6,964 bases of DNA, from NCBI GenBank assembly GCA_013698055.1, contig JACCVS010000702.1, positions 1 to 6,964 on the forward strand, in the 5' to 3' direction. The notes under the pieces were generated by a model. The model had not been told where the DNA came from and did not search any database. It was given only the letters and a program-made list of their open reading frames with translations. How positions within the stretch are numbered: position 1 is the first letter of the stretch; every line of letters starts with the position of its first letter. The stretch comes from Acidobacteriota bacterium (GTDB lineage: Bacteria; Acidobacteriota; Blastocatellia; Pyrinomonadales; Pyrinomonadaceae). The position numbers and the translations under genes were made by a program. Shown here piece after piece: positions 1-4,610 of this stretch.

Positions 1-90
1 GTGCGCGAGCGTCTGCGCGCAGAGTTGAAGCGCGAGCCGACCGACAGTGAGTTGGACGAATGGCTGCGCCAGCACACGGAAGGGTATTGA
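1..90 (+). CDS. C-terminal fragment of an unidentified protein
   Basis: Frame 1 is open from the window edge to a TGA at 88-90 and encodes 29 residues ending in DEWLRQHTEGY. The fragment is strongly charged (many Arg, Glu and Asp) and looks like a helical, soluble C-terminus. The codon at position 1 happens to be GTG, but nothing upstream is visible, so the true start is presumably outside the window. Codon choice (GCG, CGC, GAG, CTG) fits the other genes here. I do not recognise the family. The gene converges on the BON-domain gene, and no plus-strand terminator is evident behind it: the hairpin at 184-209 has no T-run on this strand. It could be a chance open frame, because only 90 bases can be judged. 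Confidence 0.45.
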   Translation: MRERLRAELKREPTDSELDEWLRQHTEGY

Positions 91-176
91 GAGCGATGAA
101 GACAGAAGACAAGACGGTTCACGCCAGTTAACTATCCGCCTCAGATTCTACTGCCTGACGTAACAACTGCCCACGG

Positions 177-209
177 AAAAAACGCGCACCGCTCGCAAGA
201 GCGGTGCGC
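177..209 (-). terminator. Rho-independent terminator of the BON-domain gene
   Basis: A perfect 11-bp stem (184-194 pairing with 199-209, GCGCACCGCTC arm) closes a 4-nt loop at 195-198. Read on the minus strand it is followed, after one G, by six T residues (the A-run at 177-182). It lies 35 bases past the stop codon of the minus-strand BON gene. On the plus strand the stem is not followed by T residues, so it should act mainly in the minus direction. Confidence 0.9.
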
Positions 210-244
210 ATTGCATGTTCTTAACCGAAAACGTGCGAGTTATT

Positions 245-865
245 TCAGCCGCCGGAGACGATGATTTGACTATCCACATCTCTCACACCTTTGACGGCTT
301 TGACCACTCTCTCAACTTGATTCTTGAGAACCTGACTATCTACGGTGCCGATCAAAGTAGCTTTGCCGTCGCGCACCGTGACGGTGACGCCGACCGTAGA
401 AAGGGTGGCATCCTCGGCCATCCTTTTATCAATCGCCGATTGAATCGTCGCATCGTCAGTACCGCTCGGCCTGCTCGTCGTGGTCGCGGGCGCAGTAGTC
501 GCAGGCGCGGGCTGCTCGATAATGATCGGAGGCTGCGAAGTCGCCGGAGCCGGTTGTTGAATGATTATCGGTGTCTGTTGCTGGGGCGCAGGCTGCTGAA
601 TAATCGCGGGTTGCTGCGGAAGAGGCGTCGCCGTCGTTGACACATTGGCGGTAACTTCCGTGCCGGTCTTCTCCCTGTTCAAAATAAAAAGGAAGAGCAG
701 TGTAACCAGAGCGATTGCGCCGATCACGAGCGCGGCTACGACTCCGGTCGAAACCCCGCGCCGGTCAGGCGTGCGAGCCGTCACGGTTTGCACCACCTCG
801 CGGCGTGCTGTCGGCGTCTCGATTACCACGCGGCTTCTTTTTTGTTGTTCTTCATCGTAGGACAT
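245..865 (-). CDS. Membrane-anchored BON-domain protein with Pro/Gln-rich stalk
   Basis: A 206-residue protein. Residues 1-38 are hydrophilic and rich in Arg. About 39-62 form one transmembrane helix (GVVAALVIGAIALVTLLFLF). About 75-135 are a Pro/Gln/Thr-rich stalk with three imperfect repeats of the type IIIQQPAPAT. About 138-205 match a BON domain: an alpha-beta pattern with VTVTVRDGKATLIGTV and a closing GVRDVDSQIIV strand. The basic N-terminus before the helix predicts an N-in, C-out topology, which would put the BON domain in the periplasm. BON domains in this position (as in OsmY) are thought to bind phospholipid or the envelope; the specific role here is unknown. The ATG at 865-863 is supported by AGGAG 8 bases upstream. 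The gene appears monocistronic, with its own terminator. The domain call is firm; the cellular role is not. Confidence 0.88.
   Translation of the reverse strand: MSYDEEQQKRSRVVIETPTARREVVQTVTARTPDRRGVSTGVVAALVIGAIALVTLLFLFILNREKTGTEVTANVSTTATPLPQQPAIIQQPAPQQQTPIIIQQPAPATSQPPIIIEQPAPATTAPATTTSRPSGTDDATIQSAIDKRMAEDATLSTVGVTVTVRDGKATLIGTVDSQVLKNQVERVVKAVKGVRDVDSQIIVSGG
510..610 (-). repeat. Three degenerate in-gene repeats encoding the BON protein stalk
   Basis: Three related 20-base stretches lie at 510-529, 552-571 and 591-610, spaced 42 and 39 bases apart. In the protein they encode consecutive units AIIQQPAPQQQTP, IIIQQPAPATSQPP and IIIEQPAPATTAP (residues about 87-126). The spacings are multiples of three, so unit gain or loss would keep the frame. 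The pattern suggests expansion of a spacer segment by tandem duplication followed by drift. Confidence 0.7.
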
Positions 866-873
866 ATATTCGT

Positions 874-878
874 CTCCT
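874..878 (-). promoter_or_regulatory. Ribosome binding site of the BON-domain gene
   Basis: AGGAG on the minus strand, 8 bases before the ATG at 865-863. It fixes this start against the in-frame alternatives. Confidence 0.8.
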
Positions 879-1086
879 GTAATGCTGTAAAACGTTTGTT
901 ATCTATTCCGCGAGGTGTGAAATTAGCGAAATTCTCCACTTTACCGTTTAGCAAATTGTATTCCGCGAACCGCCAAAGACCGAAACAAACGCTGAACGGC
1001 GAAAAACCGCTGTTTTCTGTCATTTTTATCATCCTCTCGCTAAAGTCAACCGCATCGTCTTCACTTGCGAGCGTATGCAATGAAAA

Positions 1087-1169
1087 CAGAATTCAGAAGT
1101 CAGAATTAAAATAAAAAGCTGTTTTCGGCATCTTCATTGTGAGTTCTGACTGCTGAATTCTGACTTCTG
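1087..1169. repeat. Intergenic hairpin repeat, copy 1 (GAATTC-cored, MITE-like)
   Basis: The left arm at 1087-1107 pairs with 1142-1162 (19 of 21 positions). In another register, 1094-1107 pairs perfectly with 1156-1169 (14 bp). The arms are built from alternating CAGAATTCAG- and GTCAGAA-type words, so they can fold in more than one register. The stretch 1087-1119 aligns with 5489-5519 of the second copy, including the start of the loop (TTAAAA-AAAAGC), so the two are related and not chance palindromes. It encodes nothing and resembles a small non-autonomous element or dispersed repeat. Confidence 0.8.
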
Positions 1170-1180
1170 CTGTGCCGCTG

Positions 1181-1210
1181 TTGACCTGTTCGCCTGTGCC
1201 CTCGCATAAT
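1181..1210 (+). promoter_or_regulatory. Sigma70-like promoter of the deacetylase-family gene, probably leaderless
   Basis: TTGACC at 1181-1186 (5 of 6 to the -35 consensus), an 18-base spacer and CATAAT at 1205-1210 (5 of 6 to the -10 consensus). Transcription would begin about 7-9 bases after the -10, at 1217-1219, on or next to the A of the ATG at 1219. This agrees with the absence of any Shine-Dalgarno sequence before that ATG. The motif match is seen in the sequence; leaderless initiation is inferred. Confidence 0.62.
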
Positions 1211-1218
1211 CCTAAAGC

Positions 1219-2163
1219 ATGACGACGGCAATTGTTCATCATCCGATTTACAAAGAGCATGAGACGGGTGAGAGCCATCCCGAAAGACCAGAGCGCTACA
1301 CGGTCGTGATGGAGGCGTTGCGCGGGGACGAGAAGCTGTGGCCAGAGGTTTTGGAATTGCCATCAAGTGCTGCGGCGCGCGGGCTGGTGCAGGCGTGTCA
1401 TACCCCGCAGCACTACAAAACAATTGAGCGTGCGGTGAGCGAGGGCACGGGCTATCTTGATTCGGACACTGTGGTCTCGATGCGCTCGATGGATGTGGCG
1501 CTCAATGCGGCAGGAGGCGTATGCAGGGCTGTGGATGCGGTGATGAAGAATGAAGCGAGCAACGCTTTTCTCCCCCTGCGCCCGCCCGGGCATCACGCGA
1601 CGGCAGAACGCGCGATGGGCTTTTGTCTCTTCAACAACGTCGCCATCGGCGCGCGTTACGCGCAGACCCATTACCCTGAGATCGAGCGTGTCGCCATCGT
1701 TGATTGGGACGTGCATCACGGCAACGGGACGCAGGGGATTTTTTACGATGACCCTTCCGTCTTCTTCTTCTCGATGCACCAGTACCCGTGGTATCCGGGA
1801 AGTGGCGCGCGCGGCGAGACAGGGATCGGGCGCGGGCGTGGTTACACTTTGAATGCTCCCGTGCGCGCCGCCACAGTCGCTTCAGAGCAGAGGCGTATGT
1901 TAGATGCCGCGCTCGAAGAGATGAGTGCAAAGTTCAAGCCCGACATCATTTTCATCTCGGCTGGCTTCGACGCGCATAAGGCCGACCCGCTGGGGCAATT
2001 ATTGTTGACCGACGAAGACTTCATGTTGATGACACGCACGGTCAAACAATGGGCCGCAAGTGCGTGCAACGGGCGCGTCATCTCCTGCCTCGAAGGCGGC
2101 TACAATCTAGACACGCTCGGCGGAACTGTGCGTGCTCACGTTCGCGAATTAATGAAGGAATAG
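1219..2163 (+). CDS. Histone-deacetylase-family zinc hydrolase (class II-like; AcuC/HDAH/acetylpolyamine-deacetylase type)
   Basis: A 314-residue single-domain protein of normal length for bacterial deacetylase-family enzymes. Family motifs appear in order: ESHPERPER (18-26), RPPGHHA (121-127) with the paired active-site His125/His126, GFCLFNNVAIGA (134-144), DWDVHHGNGT (162-171), SAGFDAH (247-253) and EGGY (292-295). Asp164, His166 and Asp251 are the expected zinc ligands, and Tyr295 is the expected transition-state tyrosine. All catalytic residues are intact. There is no signal peptide, so it should act in the cytoplasm. Family members remove acetyl groups from lysine or from small molecules such as acetylpolyamines, and sequence alone does not settle the substrate. 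Neither an acetoin operon nor polyamine genes lie beside it. The ATG has no ribosome site but lies 8 bases after a -10 element. It stands alone and converges on the amidohydrolase gene. Confidence 0.93.
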   Translation: MTTAIVHHPIYKEHETGESHPERPERYTVVMEALRGDEKLWPEVLELPSSAAARGLVQACHTPQHYKTIERAVSEGTGYLDSDTVVSMRSMDVALNAAGGVCRAVDAVMKNEASNAFLPLRPPGHHATAERAMGFCLFNNVAIGARYAQTHYPEIERVAIVDWDVHHGNGTQGIFYDDPSVFFFSMHQYPWYPGSGARGETGIGRGRGYTLNAPVRAATVASEQRRMLDAALEEMSAKFKPDIIFISAGFDAHKADPLGQLLLTDEDFMLMTRTVKQWAASACNGRVISCLEGGYNLDTLGGTVRAHVRELMKE

Positions 2164-2189
2164 AGGTATGTAAGTTTAAATTATAAGCA

Positions 2190-2387
2190 GTCCCGTCAGG
2201 GACGATTGATAATAGCCAAGCAATTCATTGCCGGGAATAAAAACACAGAATAAAATCCGAGTCCCGTAGGGACGACTGAAGAGAGCTTCCATTCAGTTGT
2301 CCCTATGGGACTCAATCATGTTTACCGCTCTGTTTCCCAGCCATAGATGGCTGGGCTATTTTCATGCGCCCCTCGCGGGGCTGAAAA
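2190..2387. repeat. REP-like palindrome cluster between convergent genes
   Basis: Five short palindromes lie within 200 bases. Three share the core GTCCC-(3 or 4 nt)-GGGAC, at 2190-2203, 2261-2273 and 2299-2311. The second and third sit in a 22-bp inverted repeat (2259-2280 against 2292-2313, 20 of 22 matching), which gives the head-to-head arrangement typical of BIMEs. The fourth, at 2336-2355, is a 9-bp stem (CCCAGCCAT / ATGGCTGGG) followed by CTATTTT. The fifth, at 2368-2381, is GCCCC-TCGC-GGGGC, flanked by an outer TTTTCA / TGAAAA pair (2359-2364 and 2382-2387). The cluster fills the gap between two converging stop codons, the usual REP location, where such hairpins can end transcription or protect mRNA 3' ends. 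No REP-associated transposase is in view. Confidence 0.78.
2336..2360 (+). terminator. Possible transcription end for the deacetylase-family gene (REP hairpin with T-rich tail)
   Basis: The 9-bp stem at 2336-2344 / 2347-2355 is followed on the plus strand by CTATTTT. It lies about 170 bases past the deacetylase stop codon. The T-run is short and the loop is only two bases, so this is a weak terminator at best. It is the best candidate in the gap. Confidence 0.35.
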
Positions 2388-2404
2388 TATGTACACGGCG
2401 TTAT

Positions 2405-3730
2405 CTACTTTCTTTCATTCTTCTGCATCACACCCTCTTTCATCACGAAGAAGACTCGCTCGACTTGGCGTATGTCCTGCGTGGGGTCGCCGGGGACGGC
2501 GATGATGTCTGCGAGTTTTCCGGGTTCGAGCGTGCCGAGGCGATCCGAGATACCGAAAAGTTCGGCGTTGACGGATGTGGCTGCCTTGAGCGCATCAATT
2601 GGGCGCATCCCGAGTTCGACCATGTGGCGAAACTCCTCTGCGTTGCGCCCGTGCGGATAGACAGCGGCGTCTGTGCCGAAAGCGATGCGAACTCGCTTTG
2701 CTACGGCCTTGCGGAACATCACGCGGATACTGGCGATGGCCTGACGCGCTTTGGCCTCCACGAGTGGAGGGAAGTAAGCACCCTTATCAAGACGCTCGCG
2801 TATGCCCTCGGTAGCCATCAGCGTCGCCACGAGGAAAGTTCCTTTCATCTTCATCAGGTCGAGCGCTTCATCATCCAGAAACGAGCCGTGCTCGATGGAG
2901 TCAATGCCAGCACGGATAGCGCGCTTCGCGCCTTCTGCGCCGTGAGCGTGCGCTGCTGTCTTGCGACCGCGCGAGTGCGCTTCATCCACGAGCGCGTCCA
3001 ATTCTGCCTGCGTCAACTGCGGCGAGCGCACGTCGTCGTTCAAAGAGAGTACACCGCCCGTCGCGCAAACTTTAATGATATCCGCTCCGTCCTTGAGATT
3101 GCGGCGGACGGCTGCGCGCACGGCATCTGCGCCGTTGGCGACCGCCGCTTCGATACCGCTCGCGCGGTCGAATACGTCCGGGCGGTAGCCGACTGTCGGG
3201 TCGCAGTGGCCGCCGGTCGCGCCGATGCCGCGCACGGCTACGAGCATACGCGGCCCCATGACTTTGCCGTTGCGGATGGCGTTGCGTAATCCTACATCAA
3301 CGAAATCACCAGACCCCACGTCGCGCACCGTCGTGAAGCCGATCATCAAGGTCTTTCGCGCGTGCACTGTGGCGTCGAGCGCCTGCTCGGCGGCGGACTT
3401 CTTGAGACCATCGAGTTCGTCCTGCTTCCAGTCGTCACTCGACTCGCCCGAAAGGTGCGTGTGCGCGTCCATGAAGCCGGGAAGGAGCGTGGCGTCGCCG
3501 AGATCAATCACCTCTGCCCCGGCGGGGATGGCAGCGCTCGCCCCCGTTGCCTGAATCTTTCCGCCCGACACGACCACGACTCCAGGCGAAACCGTCCGCT
3601 CGCTCTTTCCGTCGAACATGCGTGCCGCCTTAATGACGATTATCTTCTCACCGCCGCCCTGCGCAAGGCAGAAGAGATTTCCAGAGAGCAGGATGAAAAG
3701 AAAAAGACCGCAGGTGCAGATAAGCTTCAT
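2405..3730 (-). CDS. Exported amidohydrolase, imidazolonepropionase/Xaa-Pro dipeptidase-like (COG1228 type)
   Basis: A 441-residue protein. Residues 1-23 form a signal peptide with a hydrophobic core (LFLFILLSG) and a likely signal peptidase I site after CLA (23|24), so the enzyme should act outside the cytoplasm. The rest is an amidohydrolase TIM barrel with its small beta domain: PGFMDAHTHLSG (metal ligands His90, His92), DIIKVCATGG (Lys220, the carboxylated bridging lysine), AAHAHG (His261/His263), SIEHG (His281) and AFGTDA (Asp354, the catalytic base). LGTLEPGKLADI near residue 400 closes the fold. The full ligand set predicts a two-metal enzyme. Characterised relatives cleave Xaa-Pro or Xaa-Lys/Arg dipeptides or related cyclic amides; the substrate here cannot be read from sequence. 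The start is fixed by GGAGGT five bases upstream. It appears monocistronic. Confidence 0.92.
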   Translation of the reverse strand: MKLICTCGLFLFILLSGNLFCLAQGGGEKIIVIKAARMFDGKSERTVSPGVVVVSGGKIQATGASAAIPAGAEVIDLGDATLLPGFMDAHTHLSGESSDDWKQDELDGLKKSAAEQALDATVHARKTLMIGFTTVRDVGSGDFVDVGLRNAIRNGKVMGPRMLVAVRGIGATGGHCDPTVGYRPDVFDRASGIEAAVANGADAVRAAVRRNLKDGADIIKVCATGGVLSLNDDVRSPQLTQAELDALVDEAHSRGRKTAAHAHGAEGAKRAIRAGIDSIEHGSFLDDEALDLMKMKGTFLVATLMATEGIRERLDKGAYFPPLVEAKARQAIASIRVMFRKAVAKRVRIAFGTDAAVYPHGRNAEEFRHMVELGMRPIDALKAATSVNAELFGISDRLGTLEPGKLADIIAVPGDPTQDIRQVERVFFVMKEGVMQKNERK

Positions 3731-3735
3731 GTGTG

Positions 3736-3741
3736 ACCTCC
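3736..3741 (-). promoter_or_regulatory. Ribosome binding site of the amidohydrolase gene
   Basis: GGAGGT on the minus strand, 5 bases before the ATG at 3730-3728. It is a strong Shine-Dalgarno match that places the signal peptide correctly at the N-terminus. Confidence 0.85.
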
Positions 3742-3840
3742 GTCGAAAAAGATGGCGATCTGGCTTTAAGTTAAAAGCGACGAGATGAAATAAATGGGGC
3801 AGCGCCCCCAGTCGGAGACAATATAATAATTTCAGGCGAA

Positions 3841-3870
3841 ATAACAGAACTGATTATTTTGGGCTTGCAA
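3841..3870 (-). promoter_or_regulatory. Tentative promoter for the amidohydrolase gene
   Basis: On the minus strand, TTGCAA (3870-3865) is followed after 18 bases by TGTTAT (3846-3841). Each hexamer matches the sigma70 consensus at 4 of 6 positions. This would give a leader of about 100 bases. In such AT-rich sequence matches of this quality arise by chance. Confidence 0.22.
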
Positions 3871-3911
3871 TTATTTCTGTACACCAAGAGAACCGTGCTG
3901 TAAACTCCGTG

Positions 3912-3966
3912 TTGCTCAAAAAGCCTCGGGATGTGAGGTATCGTGTTCGAGGCATTTTGAGAGCAA
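3912..3966. other. Long imperfect hairpin in the leader region of the zinc-ribbon gene
   Basis: Arms 3912-3928 and 3948-3966 pair as TTGCTC / GAGCAA, then AAAA / TTTT, then GCCTCG / CGAGGC, interrupted by a 2-nt bulge and one A-A mismatch, around a 19-nt loop (3929-3947). This gives 16 bp in all. On the minus strand the GCCTCG...CGAGGC core is followed directly by TTTTT, like an intrinsic terminator, yet no minus-strand gene lies upstream. On the plus strand the core is followed by ATTTTG. It may be a bidirectional terminator-like element, an attenuator or a small RNA structure. Confidence 0.5.
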
Positions 3967-3978
3967 GAACTATTTGAT

Positions 3979-4079
3979 CGTCCGCGCTCGATGGCGGTCA
4001 TGGTCAAAAACGGATTCAAACGGACGAGCGCCAGGCCCTTAGACAAAGAAGAAAGCCTCAAACCTCGCGCACGGCTTTC
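3979..4079 (+). promoter_or_regulatory. Possible structured 5' leader of the zinc-ribbon gene
   Basis: CGTCCG (3979-3984) can pair with CGGACG (4021-4026). The overlapping GCGCTCG (3984-3990) can pair perfectly with CGAGCGC (4025-4031). The two pairings exclude each other at their shared bases. A 7-bp stem (GAAAGCC 4051-4057 / GGCTTTC 4073-4079) ends four bases before the ribosome site AGGGAG at 4083-4088. It does not match any riboswitch class I can name, and regulation is inferred from pairing alone. Confidence 0.35.
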
Positions 4080-4082
4080 CGC

Positions 4083-4088
4083 AGGGAG
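4083..4088 (+). promoter_or_regulatory. Ribosome binding site of the zinc-ribbon gene
   Basis: AGGGAG with 9 bases to the ATG at 4098. It lies just behind a 7-bp stem (4051-4079) that could influence its accessibility. Confidence 0.7.
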
Positions 4089-4097
4089 AAGCTAACA

Positions 4098-4400
4098 ATG
4101 CCAGACGTAGAGATCACTTGCGCCGAGTGCAACACGGCGTTTCCATTCACGGAACGTGAGCAGGAATATTACACGGAAAGAAACCTGAGCCAGCCGAAAC
4201 GTTGCAAGGCTTGCCGTGATAGCCGCCGCGCTAATTTCGGCGGGAGCGGTGGAAGGGGCGCAGGCGGCGGTGGCGGTGAACGCCAGCGTTTTGAAATCAC
4301 TTGTGACCAGTGCGGCAAAACCGACAACGTGCCTTTCAAGCCTTCGAGCGGAAGACCCGTGCTGTGCGGCGAATGCTTTGCCGCCAGCCGCGCCCAGTAA
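4098..4400 (+). CDS. Small double zinc-ribbon protein (zf-trcl-like plus CxxC-x17-CxxC domain)
   Basis: A 100-residue protein with eight cysteines in two four-cysteine sites. The first is Cys8/Cys11 with Cys36/Cys39; the sequence between them (FPFTEREQEYYTERNLSQPK, residues 15-34) matches the probable zinc-ribbon family found in many bacteria (zf-trcl type). The second is Cys69/Cys72 with Cys90/Cys93, separated by exactly 17 residues and ending in RPVLCGECF, the hallmark of CxxC-x17-CxxC proteins. A flexible Gly-rich linker with basic residues (about 41-62) joins them. There is no signal peptide, so the protein should be cytoplasmic. Such proteins are presumed nucleic-acid or protein binders, but their function is not established. 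A good ribosome site supports the start. The gene stands alone behind a long, possibly structured leader. Confidence 0.88.
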   Translation: MPDVEITCAECNTAFPFTEREQEYYTERNLSQPKRCKACRDSRRANFGGSGGRGAGGGGGERQRFEITCDQCGKTDNVPFKPSSGRPVLCGECFAASRAQ

Positions 4401-4610
4401 GTCGAAGAATTTGAGGGCGAACAAAACGTGCGTTTCTACCGTACAGGATAACGTCGCAAGACATCTTGAGCAGGCGGACTGGCTTTTCTTCAATGATTTT
4501 AACGAGAGGAAATCAGCCACGCTTGCTCGAAAAACTAAGGCTGTAGTTTGAGTTAAGCTGAAACTTCCGGCGAGCCGTGGGCTTGTTCGGTGTCAAACTT
4601 TCGTTTGCAG
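4401..4610. other. Intergenic gap with no clear signal
   Basis: This 210-base gap lies between two same-strand genes. The only pairing noted is a weak CAGCC / GGCTG stem (4514-4518 with 4539-4543) without a T-run. I see neither a convincing terminator for the zinc-ribbon gene nor a strong promoter for the crotonase-family gene, so whether the two are co-transcribed is open. Confidence 0.5.

Larger units (their letters stand above)
866..1218. other. Divergent intergenic region between the BON and deacetylase-family genes
   Basis: This 353-base gap lies between two divergently transcribed genes. It is more AT-rich than its surroundings near the BON gene. It contains the BON ribosome binding site, an exact 10-bp direct repeat (TATTCCGCGA at 904-913 and 959-968), a hairpin repeat at 1087-1169, and a promoter abutting the deacetylase-family gene. 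Short open frames cross it on both strands, but none has a convincing ribosome site or recognisable product. I could not find a strong promoter for the BON gene; AT-rich minus-strand sequence around 885-905 is the most plausible area. Confidence 0.6.
3731..4097. other. Divergent, structure-rich intergenic region
   Basis: This 367-base gap separates the minus-strand amidohydrolase from the plus-strand zinc-ribbon gene. Next to the amidohydrolase it holds a small GGGGC-AGC-GCCCC hairpin (3796-3808) and an AT-rich tract (about 3821-3860). Further right are a long imperfect stem (3912-3966), a region with alternative pairings (3979-4031) and a stem just before the zinc-ribbon ribosome site (4051-4079). 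No tRNA cloverleaf and no credible small gene was found; the only longer frame, on the minus strand at 3771-4061, starts with TTG and lacks a ribosome site. Confidence 0.6.

Noticed and set aside
823..1080. An 85-codon minus-strand frame upstream of and overlapping the BON gene
   Set aside because: It overlaps the BON start in another frame, has no ribosome site that I can see, and its product resembles nothing I know.
2190..2387. Possible CRISPR array from the recurring GTCCC/GGGAC units
   Set aside because: The units are very short, irregularly spaced, occur in both orientations and lack spacers of uniform length. No cas gene is present.
2297..3289. A 330-codon open frame on the plus strand
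   Set aside because: It lies almost wholly antisense to the amidohydrolase gene, whose signal peptide, ribosome site and full catalytic residue set are convincing. The plus-strand product begins in the REP-like cluster, is Arg/His/Cys-rich in its second half and shows no recognisable domain.
3822..3827. A perfect TATAAT on the plus strand
   Set aside because: No -35-like hexamer lies 16-19 bases upstream (that stretch is a GC-rich hairpin), and the nearest plus-strand gene starts 270 bases away. It is likely a by-product of the AT-rich tract.
4001..4034. A tRNA-like 3' end (GGATTCAAA ... GCGCCA)
   Set aside because: The presumed T-arm has no pairing stem and no matching acceptor, D or anticodon arms occur at the right distances.
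3771..4061. A 96-codon minus-strand frame in the divergent gap
   Set aside because: It starts with TTG, has no spaced ribosome site, crosses a terminator-like hairpin and gives no recognisable protein.
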